Source of the DNA: Antedon mediterranea
Taxonomy: Eukaryota; Echinodermata; Crinoidea; Comatulida; Antedonidae
DNA length: 64,000 nucleotides
Assembly: GCF_964355755.1 (NCBI RefSeq)
Contig: NC_092674.1
Span: 3,849,001 to 3,913,000 of the forward strand
Direction of reading: 5' to 3'
Shown here: positions 35,921 to 48,315 of the stretch, one piece after another
Numbering within the stretch: the first letter of the stretch is position 1
How the letters are laid out: every line of letters starts with the position of its first letter
The notes under the pieces: generated by a model
What the model was told of the DNA's origin: nothing
Seen by the model: the letters and a program-made list of their open reading frames with translations, nothing else
Database searches by the model: none
Position numbers and translations under genes: made by a program

Positions 35921-37137
35921 CGGTAAACACTAACTTCAGCAATGAAAGCAATATTATGTTCAAAATGTAAAACTATACAATTTTATCAAAGTTCTCAAAC
36001 AAAGCACAATCTTATAATGTAATATACCATTTTATCATTATATACCAAATCTCAATTTTTAATACTGAATGTCAATCTTTATATCGTTTTATCTCTGTAA
36101 TATAAATTGTCTGTATACATATTTGTTTTATCTAGATTTAGAACACAATAGCAACATATTTTATATAATCTTTTAACCTCAATCTGTGTAATATCACTTA
36201 AATATTCATTGATAGATAGACATGTATAACCTTTACCATATTGTTTATTTATTGCAATAAAAGTGGGTTGCCCCACAAAAGAGAAAAAAAACTTCAGCAC
36301 GCGACTGCAGCCATTTTTATGACCTTTTTTTATCAGCTGTAGATTAAAAAGCCCTGATAGTAACAAATAAGTACCATTGATAATTTTGTTCTTTCAAAAC
36401 ACTTTTCTGGGTAGTGGACGCGATCGCAACGTTGGCATCCAACTCCCAGCATCCCCCTCCCCCAGTGGTTTATCAATGCACTGATATGTTACTTAGACGA
36501 CATTGAACACACGGAAAAGTCTTTCAGTTTTAGTAATTAACGTCAGACAATTTGTTTTTATTTCGAATCTATAGAAAATGAAAATATATACATAATATTA
36601 ATTTCGGAAGTAAAATATTGAAATATCTGTAATTCTCAAAAAACAGCCATACCAAAAAAACACCATAGACAGAAATTATAGCAGTTTTTTTCATGTATTT
36701 TTCAACAAAATATACATGAATAATAAACACATTTAATAAAATTCTTCTTTTCCTCACTGTTCCTTTTTTCTGCCTAATATGTTTTGTTTCTGCCAAATAT
36801 TTGGTATAAGGTAATATGTTGACAGATCAGTACAGTATGTTTGTGTGTTTTTATTTTTGAATTATCTGAATGATTGTTTAATGAAAATCATTGAGAAAAT
36901 CAATAAGCTAACCTAAAAAGCAATGTACATTTTACAGTAACTACATAATTATAATTGTTATAAAGAGTTTTAAATCATAAGATAAATATTTTATATATTT
37001 AAACAATTATTTATACATAATATTTTCGTGTTATTTACCATACCACCCCCGCATGAGAAATGTCTTTTTCTGAGCCTGATTACGATTCAAAATTGTATAA
37101 TAATTTAACAAAAACTGAACGTGAACTTTCATTCTTC
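35921..37137. other. Spacer 3' of DED unit 5, no gene seen
   Basis: AT-rich. Positions 36410-36490 carry cgatcgcaac and cagcatccccctcccccagt, similar to 27160-27240 in the spacer of another unit. Positions 36540-36960 resemble 27350-27640. Short frames on both strands look accidental. Confidence 0.5.
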
Positions 37138-38773
37138 TTATCGTTTCCTCTTTTTCGTTCTTCTTGGGATTTTTGTATCATTGCTTCTCTTATTTGTTGT
37201 TATCGGTTTAAGTTTCAAAGCTACATGGTGTAGACCTATATATTTTAGGTATTGAATAATTTCTTTCGCACCATCAGCAAATACATTCTTTGTTTTTTCA
37301 AGATGCATGATTAAAGACCATTGGTCTGTATACGCATTCTGCGGCACTTCATACACATTTCCCACTCGTTTTGCCTCATCTGGTGAAAGTACTTTCCCCA
37401 TTTCCATCAGTGTTTGTCGATAAGGTGTGAATGATGTGATTTTGCCATCTTTGTTTGCATCACTGAGTAGTTTCACATCCTCTACAACTCCACGAGTATC
37501 GGTAACTTTGACCATGTCGATTAGATATTTGTAGTTCCTAACATATATTTTTCGAGACTCCACTAAGGCTTCGAACAAGCTATACACATCACTGTATTCT
37601 GTTGAGGCTTTTACGTCGTTCGTGAACAGCAGTTTGAGCATAGTTAGTTTGTTTCTGTCTTGGTACCACAGTGCTGTCTGGATTAACATGACGTTAAAAT
37701 TCTTGCGGTTTAACTCTAAAGGAAATGGAACAAAAATTATTAAATATAGGCAGCGCATCTGAATTTCCAGGTTGATTAGATTATGACTATTGTATTAATA
37801 ATTTACATATTTAATTTACTACAAATTTTGAAATTTCTTCGCAATGTTATGATTGTAGGAAACAAGTAGTTTCGAATAGAATACCTTTCGGTTCTGATGG
37901 CGCATATACTCCTGTAAACAAAAATACAATGTTATTCAATTTCTAACCGATATAGACACATTTAATACATAAACCACAGAAAATAGGTATGTTTATACTG
38001 ACAAATAAAGCTAAAAAAACAAGCCAAACAGAGTAGAGTAACTCTTGGACTTGATTATTCACAATTTACCTAATTGCTCTACTGATGATGTCGATTGTAA
38101 ATTTTCTCCGGTCTCTGTTAATGTTGACAGATTACCTTAGAAAACAATGTAAATAATAATTATTTTTTATAAAACAATAATGTCTACACATACCGACAGT
38201 TGTTCAATCCCGTTAATTTTTTTTAATATTAAAAAGGAATGAGGTTTTAAACATACTCAATTTGTCTTTTGCTTTTGTGTCGCTGAGAATATCTGCAAAC
38301 TGTTTTATTTTCTCTTTGGTATTGTCTAGCCGTCCCTTTATCTCCAAGTGGAGTACTAGATCCCATTTATCGTAAACGCAACATTTTTTTAGTTTGTAGA
38401 AATATTGTAATTTGCGAAAATCGCCAGGTTGTAATTCCTTTAGAGCTTCAAACAATGCTTTTCGATTAGGTGGAAGTGTTCTTCCCCGTTTGACACCGTT
38501 TTCGTAATCTTTGATGACAAGTTTAGCAGCCGGCACATCTGTCACTTCGGCAATTTCTGATAGAAGGTTTACTTCAGGGTGTTTTATAATGTTTTTCACT
38601 CGAATTTCATTGAATAAATCAAATGCAATAACATCTTTTTCTTTTAACAGTGATTCTTTGAGATAGTCACAAAGAAGAAATCTTAACCATCGAAACTTTT
38701 CACCTCTATATTCGTCACTAAGATTCTTAAGAAATTCTGTATATCGGTCTTTTTCTTCCTGTTGATTTGCCAT
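37138..38773 (-). CDS. DED-family unit 5: four death-effector-like domains with basic tail
   Basis: Exons 38257-38773, 38070-38135, 37885-37911 and 37138-37715 join with phase-1 introns to 1188 bases (395 residues). It starts MANQQEEKDRYTEFLKNL. DED1 has WLRFLLCDYLKESLL and DLFNEIRVKNIIKHPEVNLL. DED2 has NRKALFEALKELQPGD and DKWDLVLHLEIKGRL. The linker is polar. DED3 has MLKLLF, SLFEALVESRKI and YLIDMVKVTDTRGVVEDV. A SDANKDGKITSF loop leads into DED4 (YRQTLMEMGKVLSPDEA, YTDQWSLIMHLEKTKNVFA). It ends in RRTKKRKR, a likely nuclear-localisation-type tail. It is the most divergent complete unit and the cleanest one: no stops, all splice sites present. The role is inferred from the fold: homotypic DED interaction without caspase activity. 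Confidence 0.8.
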
Positions 38774-39387
38774 GTCAGGTTGGGCCTAACACAAAAAAGC
38801 GATAGAAAATTTAGTGGTTTTTCATTAATTTTTGTGTTACATTATGGTATGTTTTGATCATATAAAATACACATAATCTTTCTGTACACATTGTTTATCG
38901 CCGCGAGGTTTTACCAAGGTAAGATCAGTGGTAACAAGCAGCAACATATTCGTCACACTGACGATCTATGCAAAGATAATTTGCAAAAAAAAAACCGAAA
39001 ATGGAAAACTAAGCGGAAAGTGAGGGAAATGCTTACTTTCCGTAATGGGCTTCGATGGTTGTTTGCATAGGTAAAACACATATTTCGGAGCAAGTCATGA
39101 ATAATTGATAATATTTTCACCAAGATCATCACATTGAATCACGTGTACATAATCTTAATCCTGTTCTTAAGTATCATGCATATAAGACTATGATTATCTT
39201 TCTCCAGTATCTATTGCATAAAAACGAGGAAAATGGAGCCGTAAGAAGAATACATTTCAGGTAAACACCCGTATAGAAATGAAATAGTATGAACAAGAAA
39301 ATATGGACTAAAATACAATAAATACAAGATGATTTAACAAGGCCATATACATGACTGCAGTCGCATGCGCAAATTCGAGTTAGTGTT

Positions 39388-39454
39388 AGTATTAGTTAGT
39401 GTTAGTACCGACCGACATAGTGAGCTATAGAGTCGCGTTTGCACGCGACTAAAA
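39388..39454. repeat. Inverted repeat, right copy, flanking DED unit 5
   Basis: ACCGACCGACATAGTGAGCT, AGAGTCGCGTTT and GCACGCGACTAAAA form the reverse complement of 35848-35910 with a few changes. Together the two copies could be the ends of one mobile element, or two separate inverted insertions. Confidence 0.7.
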
Positions 39455-39457
39455 CAT

Positions 39458-42404
39458 TTACTAAACTATAACGGGCTCACATGATTCTACAACAGCACGA
39501 AATAGTAGAATGCGCCTAAAAAATCGTTTGGTACTCTTCCTATATTATATATAATAATATGTCCACTGAAATGTCTGTTCTACATAAAAAGTTCACGATA
39601 AGAATATTTCAAAATTAAGAAAAACATGTTATTGGAATTTAATACCATACACGCAAGATTCTTTTCTCGAAATCACATCATTAGGGTATTTATGATGTCG
39701 CCTTTCAGTAGTTTAAAAGCTATCTTTCTGATCGAAAACAATTATGTTCTTTTTAACATATAACATAAATAATTTTTGTTGTTGATGCTTGTCGTGGTGT
39801 CCCACATAAGGCTCAATGTTTTTCATTTATTTATTTCCACTAAATAACTATTGAAAATTGTCCTGTTTTTATTTTTTACTTCCTCTTCCTCCTGCTATTT
39901 GGACTAGGATAGGCCTACTGAGAACGAAGAGCCATCAGTATAAAGATAGTATGCCTAGGCCTACGTCTCATACACTGTCAGCCTCTAACTAGTAGAGACA
40001 AGGTGAGTCCTCTATTCATTTTTTTTTCGCGTTATGACGACGTCGAAAAATAAGACAGGAACGTTCAACGCTAGAAATCAAATGTTCGCGCTATCGTTAG
40101 CATTTCATTTACCGTTTTGATTACGATCAATCGGGAAATTACCTCACAACAAACGATCGTTGTTGAACTTTTAACGATTAACTACAGTATGATCACCGTC
40201 TACTGACAGGAAAACAGGCTTTAACGTCGAGTAGCGTCGATTGCCGTCGATTATTGCACCTTTTCCTGTAAATCGCCGACGTTTTGTATCGTCAAATAGT
40301 ACCTTTTCATGTAAATCGTTAAAATTTCAATGTTTACGTAGAAGATCGCCGATTATTGTTAAGGATAGCGTCGAATAACGTCGACTGGAAGATGTATTGT
40401 CCCCCAAAAACATGAAAAATGAAGATTAATTAAATCAGACTTTGAATTAGTTATTTTGTAGTTTTAATCAAGTTAATCACTTATAAAATGACAACAAATC
40501 CATTTGCTGGCAGCCAATTTGATTATTTTTTTGCTTTAAATTACAGTTTTTTTCTAATTGTTGGTCAAAGTGGATAACTATTATGCGACATTCAAATGGC
40601 ATATTCAAAATTGTAATAATAATTTTTCAGAAGCACAATACATCTTTAAGGGGAGGGGGTTGTTTAAACAAAATATAGAATTCGACAATAAGCGCTCTTT
40701 TTAGAGCATATTTATTGTCCCCGGTCTCTCCTGGTTATAACATTATCTTACATTATCTTATCTTTCGAATATTTTCATTAGGATCGGTGGATTACTGTAA
40801 ATAAAAACAAAATCTTACCTTCGTTCTTTATCCTCTACAATCGAACAGAAAATGACTTTAACCAGCTAATCTTATTAATATTCTTTATGGAGATTGTTGA
40901 TTGTAACTATTGATAAATCAATGTAAAATAATAACAAGAAATCACAATAGCGATCCTTTGTATTAATTATTATTACGTTTTTTAACGTTATAAAAACGTA
41001 ATGCAATTTTCTTTTCTTTTGTTTTTTGTTTTTTTAACTCCTTGTTATTGTATGGAATTGCTCTGTATTCTTTCCTTTTGTCCCTTTTTTTGTTAGTTGA
41101 AGATGTAAACGTTTCACCTATTGGATATTGTGACGTCATCATAATGGCCACCCGAATATAAAATAGGATTTTTTTCTTCGTCATAGCTCATCACATTTAA
41201 TAGAACTTATCCGTATTTCATTTTTACGTAAATTCTAATATTTTCTTGCTCAATTATCTTTCGTATGAGTTATAAATATTTCATTTTTGATGACGTAATC
41301 ATGTCAACAAATTTGAATAACTTGAGTCGGCTAATTTGTATTATTACAGTATATTTTTTATTTTATTTTATTTATTTATTTTTTTTTTTTAAACCAGAAA
41401 CAACAGCAGAAACAAATCCGCCACTTACAGCTTGGTTTCTATCTCTATAGTCATGACTAAAACTTATGGAAGCTCTTGAATTGTAGGTATGAATTTCGTG
41501 TAAACAGTTTGCCTATCGGATTTTATGACGTCATCATATGGCCAGTTGATCGGATTTTCAACTTTTGATAGTTCATAACATTTAAAAGAGCGCTCATCAC
41601 AATTCTCGTATCCGAATTTCTTCAACATTTGAATATGTTGCTTCCCTGTGACGTTTTGATATCACCTACAATAAAATAATATTTTCTTAAGAAATTAGAC
41701 ACCATTGTTTTTTCACAACCTGGCATCTTGAATATGCAAAAGATCTGGCCACTAAAAATTCAGTCACTTACAACTCAGTGTATTTATAATGTTAACTTTG
41801 ACCGATGTGCTTCATACTTTAATATCGTTTGTTCGTTTTTGTTGTTGGGGTTAACCTCTGTATATATGTTTATTACTGTTTCATCATAAAAAGAATTTTC
41901 AAATAAAAAATATCTTGTATCTTTGCATTAAAGATTTACTTAATATCAATAATGTTTAATTTCCCGTCATTGGCGTCCTAGTGTGTATTTACAAATAACT
42001 TCATAACGGCATAAGGTTTTAAAATTCAATTAAGAGAAAGAAATATTTGAAGCTTTCACTTGAAATATTTTGCATTTATTTAACATTTTAGGAGGCCTGC
42101 CACTATGAAAACGAAACAACAGTAAAAAAATCGGTAAGAAGTTTAATAACATTTAAGTCAAAGATATATTTTCACGTTGTTTGGTCGTATTACATTTTTG
42201 TCTTTACTACATTACTGTACTGTAAACTGCCCATATTATGATGATGGACAGGTTTTCTGTTCAGTACTTTCCTTGAATGATTAACAAGGATAAAAGGAGT
42301 AACTACTTATTTATTGATTTGATGACATATAGGTTGACAGATAAATTAATTTTTGTACTGAGATTGTCAAACCCACTCCACCCATCCTAAACAAATACTT
42401 TAAA
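39458..42404. other. 3 kb spacer between DED units 5 and 6: diverged duplications, no gene
   Basis: Positions 39465-39900 match 59872-60370 and, less well, 45290-45720 (shared: gaaatgtctgttctacataa, gttcacgataagaatatttc). Positions 40650-40860 (ttcgacaataagcgctc, ttatcctctaca) recur around 45110-45260, 45740-45850 and 60395-60440. At 41117-41215 and 41508-41605 a diverged pair shares a tgacgtcatcat core. A frame at 40963-41184 is Lys/Asn-rich low complexity. Confidence 0.6.
40388..40652. mobile_element. MITE of the 'ATGTATTGTCCC' family
   Basis: Left end AGATGTATTGTCCCCCAAAA; right end CAATACATCTTTAAG as inverted complement. The interior is A/T-rich with no ORF. The same ends bound 45968-46514. 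Confidence 0.65.
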
Positions 42405-42690
42405 AATAACTACCTAAAAACACCAAAGCAATGTACAAGCACTTCTTACGTTACAATTAATTCCTAAAGGATGCACTACTTTTATTATGTCAAAAACAAT
42501 GAAAATATTAATAATAATTGATAACAATACATTGGCGTAAGAAGAAGTACATATTGTAATGATATAATTTGCTGTCAAACTTGTAATAGCTTAACTATTT
42601 AAGATTGTGGGAGAGAAACCCGGACACCACCCTTTGTCTGGCTTCATACTTGTTTATTCCAACCTCCAATGCTCAACCCACGTCTTAGGC
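42405..42690. repeat. DED-unit 3' flank block, copy next to unit 6
   Basis: Closely matches 61150-61440 beside unit 7 (gtgggagagaaacccggaca, ccaccctttgtctggcttca), and 21066-21345 beside unit 1 less well. It marks the end of the duplicated segment. Confidence 0.75.
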
Positions 42691-42753
42691 CTACCTAATC
42701 AGCTCTTATCGTTTTTTTCTTGTCTTACTTTTCGAAACATCTGGACTACAGCT

Positions 42754-43517
42754 TCACTTATTTGTTGTTATCAGTTTAGAAGCTACATGGTGAAGATTTA
42801 TGTCATTAATGTCTTTAATAATTTCTTCCGCACCATCAGCAAATACATTCTTTGATTTTTCAAGATGCAAGATTAGAGACCACTGGTCTGTATATTCATC
42901 ATCTGGTATGTCATACAGGTATCCCACCTCTTTTGCCTCATCTACTGACATTACTTTCCCCATTTCCATCAGTTGCTGTCGATAAGGTGTGAATGATGTG
43001 ATTTCATCGTCTTTGTTTGCATCACTGAGTAGTTTCACATCCTCTACAACTCCAAGAGTATCTGTCACTTTCACCATGTCGATTAGAACTTTGTAGTTTT
43101 TACGCGTAAGATCTCCACAACCCTTCAAAGCCTTGAGCAAGCTGGATACATCTTTGCGTTCTTCTGCATTTTGTATACTGTCCTTGAACAGCAGTCTCAG
43201 CATATTTATTTTGTCTCTGACTTGTTACCATTTAGCTGTCTTGAATAACATGATCTTGAATTTCTACGTTTTGCATCCTGCACTTTTGTCAATTGGACAA
43301 TTTCTGATAGAAGTTTCACCTCATTATGTTTTATGTGACCTTCCAATTGAATTTCGTTGAATAAATCAAACGCAGTGACATCTTTACGCGTTGGGATATC
43401 TAGATGGTCAAAAAGAAGACATCTTAACCATCGACACTTTTCACCGCTATATACGTGATTAAGTCTGTAGAGGTCTTCTCTAAATCGGTCTTGATTGTTT
43501 TTCAGTACATTTGCCAT
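42754..43517 (-). pseudogene. DED-family unit 6, exon 1 fused to exon 4 by deletion
   Basis: The frame from ATG 43515-43517 gives MANVLKNNQDRFREDLYRLN and DED1 (WLRCLLFDHLDI, DLFNEIQLEGHIKHNEVKLL), then runs directly into last-exon sequence at about 43265. DED2, the linker exons and all introns are missing. In the matching position of the WYQ motif the codon for Y is a stop (TAA), and the frame differs across the junction. Downstream 42754-43203 is open: LRLLFKDSIQ, LLKALKGCGDLTRKNY, SDANKDDEITSFTPYRQQLM, MGKVMS, YTDQWSLILHLEKSKN, ending ITTNK without the basic tail. Confidence 0.8.
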
Positions 43518-46500
43518 TTCTGTTAAGCCTAACACAATAAAGTACATAATAAACTTCATCAGTTTCTTTAAAAGGCAGGACATATTACTGCCTACTACAC
43601 AGGAGTCACCTACGAAGAGGGAATTGTCATTCATTCTGGTGCATTGGTGCAGGGAGGATACCTCCCTGATTGGATACAAAGACACAATTTCACACCTCAA
43701 AGTACAGGACTAGGTCTGTGGATATAATTGGTAATGGTTAAATGTCACTTCGTTAGCTGACACAGGAGAAGAAAGAACTCTCTTCATTTGAGGCTGCTTC
43801 TCCGCATACGCACAGAATCTTTGCAGAACTTTCTTGCGTTTTCAAAATAATGTCTTAAAATTTAACTACACTCAATATTTACTGTAGGGCCTAGCATATT
43901 TTTTACACAATCAAATTACTTTACACAGCCCTAAGGATTATCTAAGTCAATAATCTGTATTGTCTTTCTTTTTTGTTCTTTCTCACATACAAAAGTCCAA
44001 AAAAAGCTTTCGCTTATCGAGTTTTGGCCTTTAAAATAAATATAACTTAAACTAGAACGTATATCATTTCTGAGAAAGAGGAATCTGAAGAAAGGTAAAA
44101 TTACATAAATGAAAATTAATAACTCACTGGCATTATCAATATGAATATGAAATAAGTAATAGAAGAGTATATACACATTTTTATAGAAAAACTAAGCATC
44201 ATATAATTTTAATAAATGGTCTTTGACTTTGATGGAAAATAGTGTTCTGACTTGGCATTGGTATGTTATTGGTTTGAGATAAAGTCGTACGGCATAAGGG
44301 GATCGAGAGATTAAACGGGTCATTAAATCGAGTGTTAAATGAATGGTTTACTACTTTTGCTGCGAGAATCTTATTACCTTCGTTACTTTCACATCCAAAA
44401 ATAAAAATGGCGCCCGTTAGCTATTTTGAATATTTTGTATCATGGTTATGTATTACGGTCTAACAGGATCATCAGATTGGTATAAATGATACTGACAATA
44501 GTTTTTACAATTTTAAGAAATAACGTGAAACTTACAGTAGGATAATCTTAGTCGAAATTATTAGCTTCCCGTTTTTGTCAAATGCAAAAAAATGTTTGTA
44601 GTCACAGTATCCAAGGATAACTTTTTCGTCCCGAAACAATACAAATATGGCGTCCGATAGCATTTCTGCAGACAGCTATTTGTTCAGGGGGAAAATATCT
44701 TTAACAGACGAAAAACACTATAGTAGTTCTTAGTTGTTAGAAAGAAACGCATTGTTCGATCGGCCAATAGCCTGTTTGAAAATCCTTTAGGCCTACTGTT
44801 TTAGAAGTGAAAACTGGCTATTAGCGTTCTCGAGATTTGAAAGGAAGATATAACTGAATGTACTTTAAACTGTCTCCCTCTTTTTTGGTCATTCCTCCAT
44901 TTTTTTTCTAAATAACTAAAAAAAGATGGACATATAAACAGAAACTAAAATATTGTTTCACCATTGTCCTGTCTTTAGTTTTTACTTTCTTTCAAACTAC
45001 AATTTTTATAACCAAAAAATATTATGCGGTACCTGTAACTTGATTGTCCCACTGAATGTCAGATTGATATGACGATACCGTTAACTGTCACATATACCCT
45101 TCAGTTTTAGGAGAAGGGGGTTGTTTAAAAAAAAAAAAATTTAGATTCGACAATAAGCGCTCTAGAGCCTATTTATTTTCTCTCATAGTTATATACTTAA
45201 TGGTAGATCTAACGCTATCTTATCTTTCGAATATTTCCATTAGGATCGGATAATTACTGTTTCTGTTTACCCGGTCCTTGTGAGAATGCGCCTAAAAAAA
45301 CAATAGTTTGGTTTTCGTCCTATACTAATATTTCCACTGAAATGTCTTTCTTCTCTTTCCTTTCAGTGGTTTAAATGTACAACTTTTTCATTTTAGTTTT
45401 TATGCTTGTTTTGGTGTCCCACACAAGGCTCATGGCTTTTTATTATTTATATCAATGACTTTCTACACTTGTAAACACTAAAATATTATACTTCATATGA
45501 TCAAACATATCAAATTTAATAGTTTTTAATAACGATTTAAAATTTGTCTTTTTTGGTAATTCTTCCTATTTATTTTTTTTTCTCTAAATAACTAAAAAAA
45601 GATGGAAAAGTAAACTGAAACTAAAATATTGTTTCACCATTGCCCTATCTTTTTTTACTTCCTTTCAAACTGTAATTTGTATAAACTCAAAAATATTGTG
45701 CAGAACCTGTAACTTGATTGTCCCACATGATTTGTCAGATTCTAACACTATCTTATCTTTCGAATATTTCCATTAAGATCGGATAATTACTGATAATAAA
45801 ACCAAATCTTACCTTCGTTCTTTATCCTCTACACTCAAACAGAAAGTGACGGTCAAGCTCGTTACCAGGCCAGTTTTATTTTGTTTGCCATTACCATAGA
45901 GACTATTACTGTAAGTCAACTATACAATCTATATGTTGTTATGACTTGAAATTAGGCTACACATAATTGAGATGTATTGTCCCTTGAAACACAAAAAAAT
46001 GAAGGTCAAAATATTCTAAATTTAAAGTGGCCATATCAAAGTAATATTAAAGTTATTCACTTTAAGTCGAAAATTTGAGCCAAAAACAACAAGTTTACGT
46101 AATTAACAGGTAGTTTGATTACATTTCATCTGGAAAATCGTCACGAGCGAAAGTAAACAAAGATTTCAAACCATGAGTACGCATTATGCATATGCTACAT
46201 TAGGATTGTTTACAACTCGTCACGGTTAAGAAGGTATTTTCACACAGATCATGAGGAAGTTTTATGATTATGCATACAGAGTAGCCAAACAAGCGCGTTT
46301 CATTATGGGACATGTTTTGATTGAAAACTTTGACTGGAAGTCAAAGTTATTTTTTTAACAAAAAAACGTCTGTATTTCAGTTAAATTTTTTTTTTTTCGA
46401 AAAATTTTTGGTGATAGTTAATAACTATTATGATACTTCAAAATGACCCACCTTTTTTCGAAATCTTTTATTTTTTATTTTTTTGGAATTAGTCAAAGGG

Positions 46501-46523
46501 ACAATACATCTTTAACTATTTAA
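43518..46523. other. Spacer upstream of DED unit 6, repeats but no gene seen
   Basis: Positions 44390-44430 (aaaatggcgcccgttagctatt) match 63797-63825, upstream of unit 7. Positions 45290-45720 are a diverged copy of the 39465-39900 block. Positions 44920-44990 and 45590-45650 are a near-repeat (aactaaaaaaagatgga). The stretch ends with a MITE (45968-46514), beside which the LTR retrotransposon inserted. Confidence 0.55.
45968..46514. mobile_element. Longer member of the 'ATGTATTGTCCC' MITE family
   Basis: Left end GAGATGTATTGTCCCTTGAA and right end AAAGGGACAATACATCTTTA are inverted copies. About 550 bases, no ORF. Its right end lies ten bases from the 5-bp target duplication of the LTR retrotransposon. 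Confidence 0.7.
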
Positions 46524-46528
46524 TGTAT

Positions 46529-46668
46529 TGTTTGTAGTACAGCGCTAGCTGTCACGTGACACATGACACGTTGTTGTTTTAGTTATATCGTTATACGATC
46601 GAGTGATCCAATTAAAGTTTATTGTTTAAAGAGCTGTTTTTAGTAGTTTATTGTTTCCGAACATCACA
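46529..46668 (+). repeat. 5' LTR
   Basis: 140 bp, TG...CA ends, nearly identical to 59641-59780. Contains a TATATC box-like stretch at about 46582 and an ATTAAA signal near 46610. Confidence 0.93.
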
Positions 46669-46672
46669 TAAT

Positions 46673-46685
46673 TGGCGACGAGGAT
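46673..46685 (+). promoter_or_regulatory. Primer-binding site, complementary to tRNA-Ser(GCT)
   Basis: TGGCGACGAGGAT starts four bases after the LTR. Its complement, ATCCTCGTCG plus CCA, is the 3' end of metazoan tRNA-Ser(GCT) as known from the family. Serine tRNA priming is typical of Mag-type Ty3/gypsy elements. Confidence 0.8.
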
Positions 46686-48315
46686 TTTACTCAATATACA
46701 AAGAACCTTCAGAAAATCATTACTTACTTGGGCTACAAGTAAGGCAATATTTTATTTTTAGGCCATCAGCAAGTACAGTGGGACAGCCAGTCGACAAATC
46801 GTGTCAAATTTCGACTCGGAGAGGGCGCCCTACTTTTCTAATTTAGTTCAAAATGGCTAAATTTTAGGGTGTTGGAAAAACACAATATTTGTAAATTTAG
46901 TTGATTATCGGAAAAATGTTGTTAGTGAAATAAATTCATAAATGGTTTTAATATATTGTCATGTAAAATTAAATGTATTTGAACAAAACGATAATCTGTA
47001 ATTTAACGGCAAAATCAACCAATGTCTTTTTTCCGAAATTGTACCCTAGAAAATCATTAAAATAAAATATTTAGAAAAATTGAACAGTCCTGAATTTAAA
47101 ATCCCTGTTAGAAAAATTAATAATCTACAGAATACGATATTAAGATACAAAATTCGGTGGTTGGGATGCAGCTCCGACTATTCAAACTAAAGGTACCACT
47201 ATTTGTTCCATCGAAAACTAGCGAAACCGCCATTTTGTAAACACATCGTCATCGTGTTTATGAATTTATTTATAGCGAACGATATACGCGATGTTTATAA
47301 TTGTCCGCGTATAAGAATTCATATAAATAAATACATTCCAATACAACGTATATTATTACTTGTTTATTTATCACAGTAAACACAGTTGAGGAATATTTAT
47401 CATAACTATTATAATAGCTTTTATACGAGTCCGAGGCCTAGCCCTATTAGCGAGCGATTGTTCCAGGGGCGGAAAGTCACTTAGTGACGTTGTGATCGGG
47501 CGCGTCGGGCCTAGCTAATATTAATAATATGACCTGAAATAAGCGGCTAACAAGAACTGTTATATACTTGCTTACAATTGTTTTGTTATTGATGAACAAA
47601 CAAGCAATTAGATTGAATAACAAATTATTTATTCATTTTTTTGGGGTAAAAACATGTACAAACTAGAGGGCCGGCCTAGGGGCCTAGTACTGTATAATAT
47701 AAATTAATACTGTAGTTAAACTAATACAGTATTAATAAAATATAAAATAGGCCTAACATACAATAAATATTCAATTTTTAAGGTCTACCACATGACAATA
47801 ACATAATTTACAGAGTATAGTGTAGTAGGTTTGCATTCAACATAAATATTTGTATTGTAATTCATCTAAATCCTCTGCAACATACATATATATTTGTAAT
47901 TCAACATTTTGTTTTAAATAATTAAATTATAGTTTGGGTATGATGACAATGTCGGTAGGTACCGGTCTCATCTTTTTATCCACTTCACTCTCAGTTTGAA
48001 GTCACAAAGACAAAGAACTCTGCATCATCAACGATTCCTGAAAGTGTCAGAAAAAATAATAAATATTATTTAAAAAAAATTTTAATGTCTGGTTGTATAT
48101 ATAATTATAATATTATATGATGACATAAAAGTAAGGCAAATGGAAGCTGTATTTTATTAATTAAATTACAGTATTTACTATTATTATTTATATAATCTAG
48201 GCCTACTAGTAGCCTAGCTAGGCATCTATTGAGCCTAATAAATCAAATAATAAATGAAAAATAAAATAATATTAATACTGATTGAAAAAAAGTATTTTTT
48301 GGGGGGGATCAGATC
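46686..48315. other. Retrotransposon leader, unusually long, no gene seen
   Basis: Together with 50370-51177 this gives about 2.4 kb between primer site and gag after the foldback element is set aside, long for a Mag-type element. A 25-bp phrase beginning gttgggatgcagctccgact (47157-47182) recurs directly at 50656-50681, which may mark another old insertion or rearrangement. Confidence 0.55.

Noticed and set aside
40963-41184. Lys/Asn-rich ORF on the - strand
   Set aside because: Low-complexity, AT-driven, no splice partner and no relation to the neighbouring family.
42800-42985. Open frame on the + strand, similar to one at 61567-61752
   Set aside because: Both are antisense to the last exon of DED units 6 and 7; their similarity only reflects the duplicated exon.
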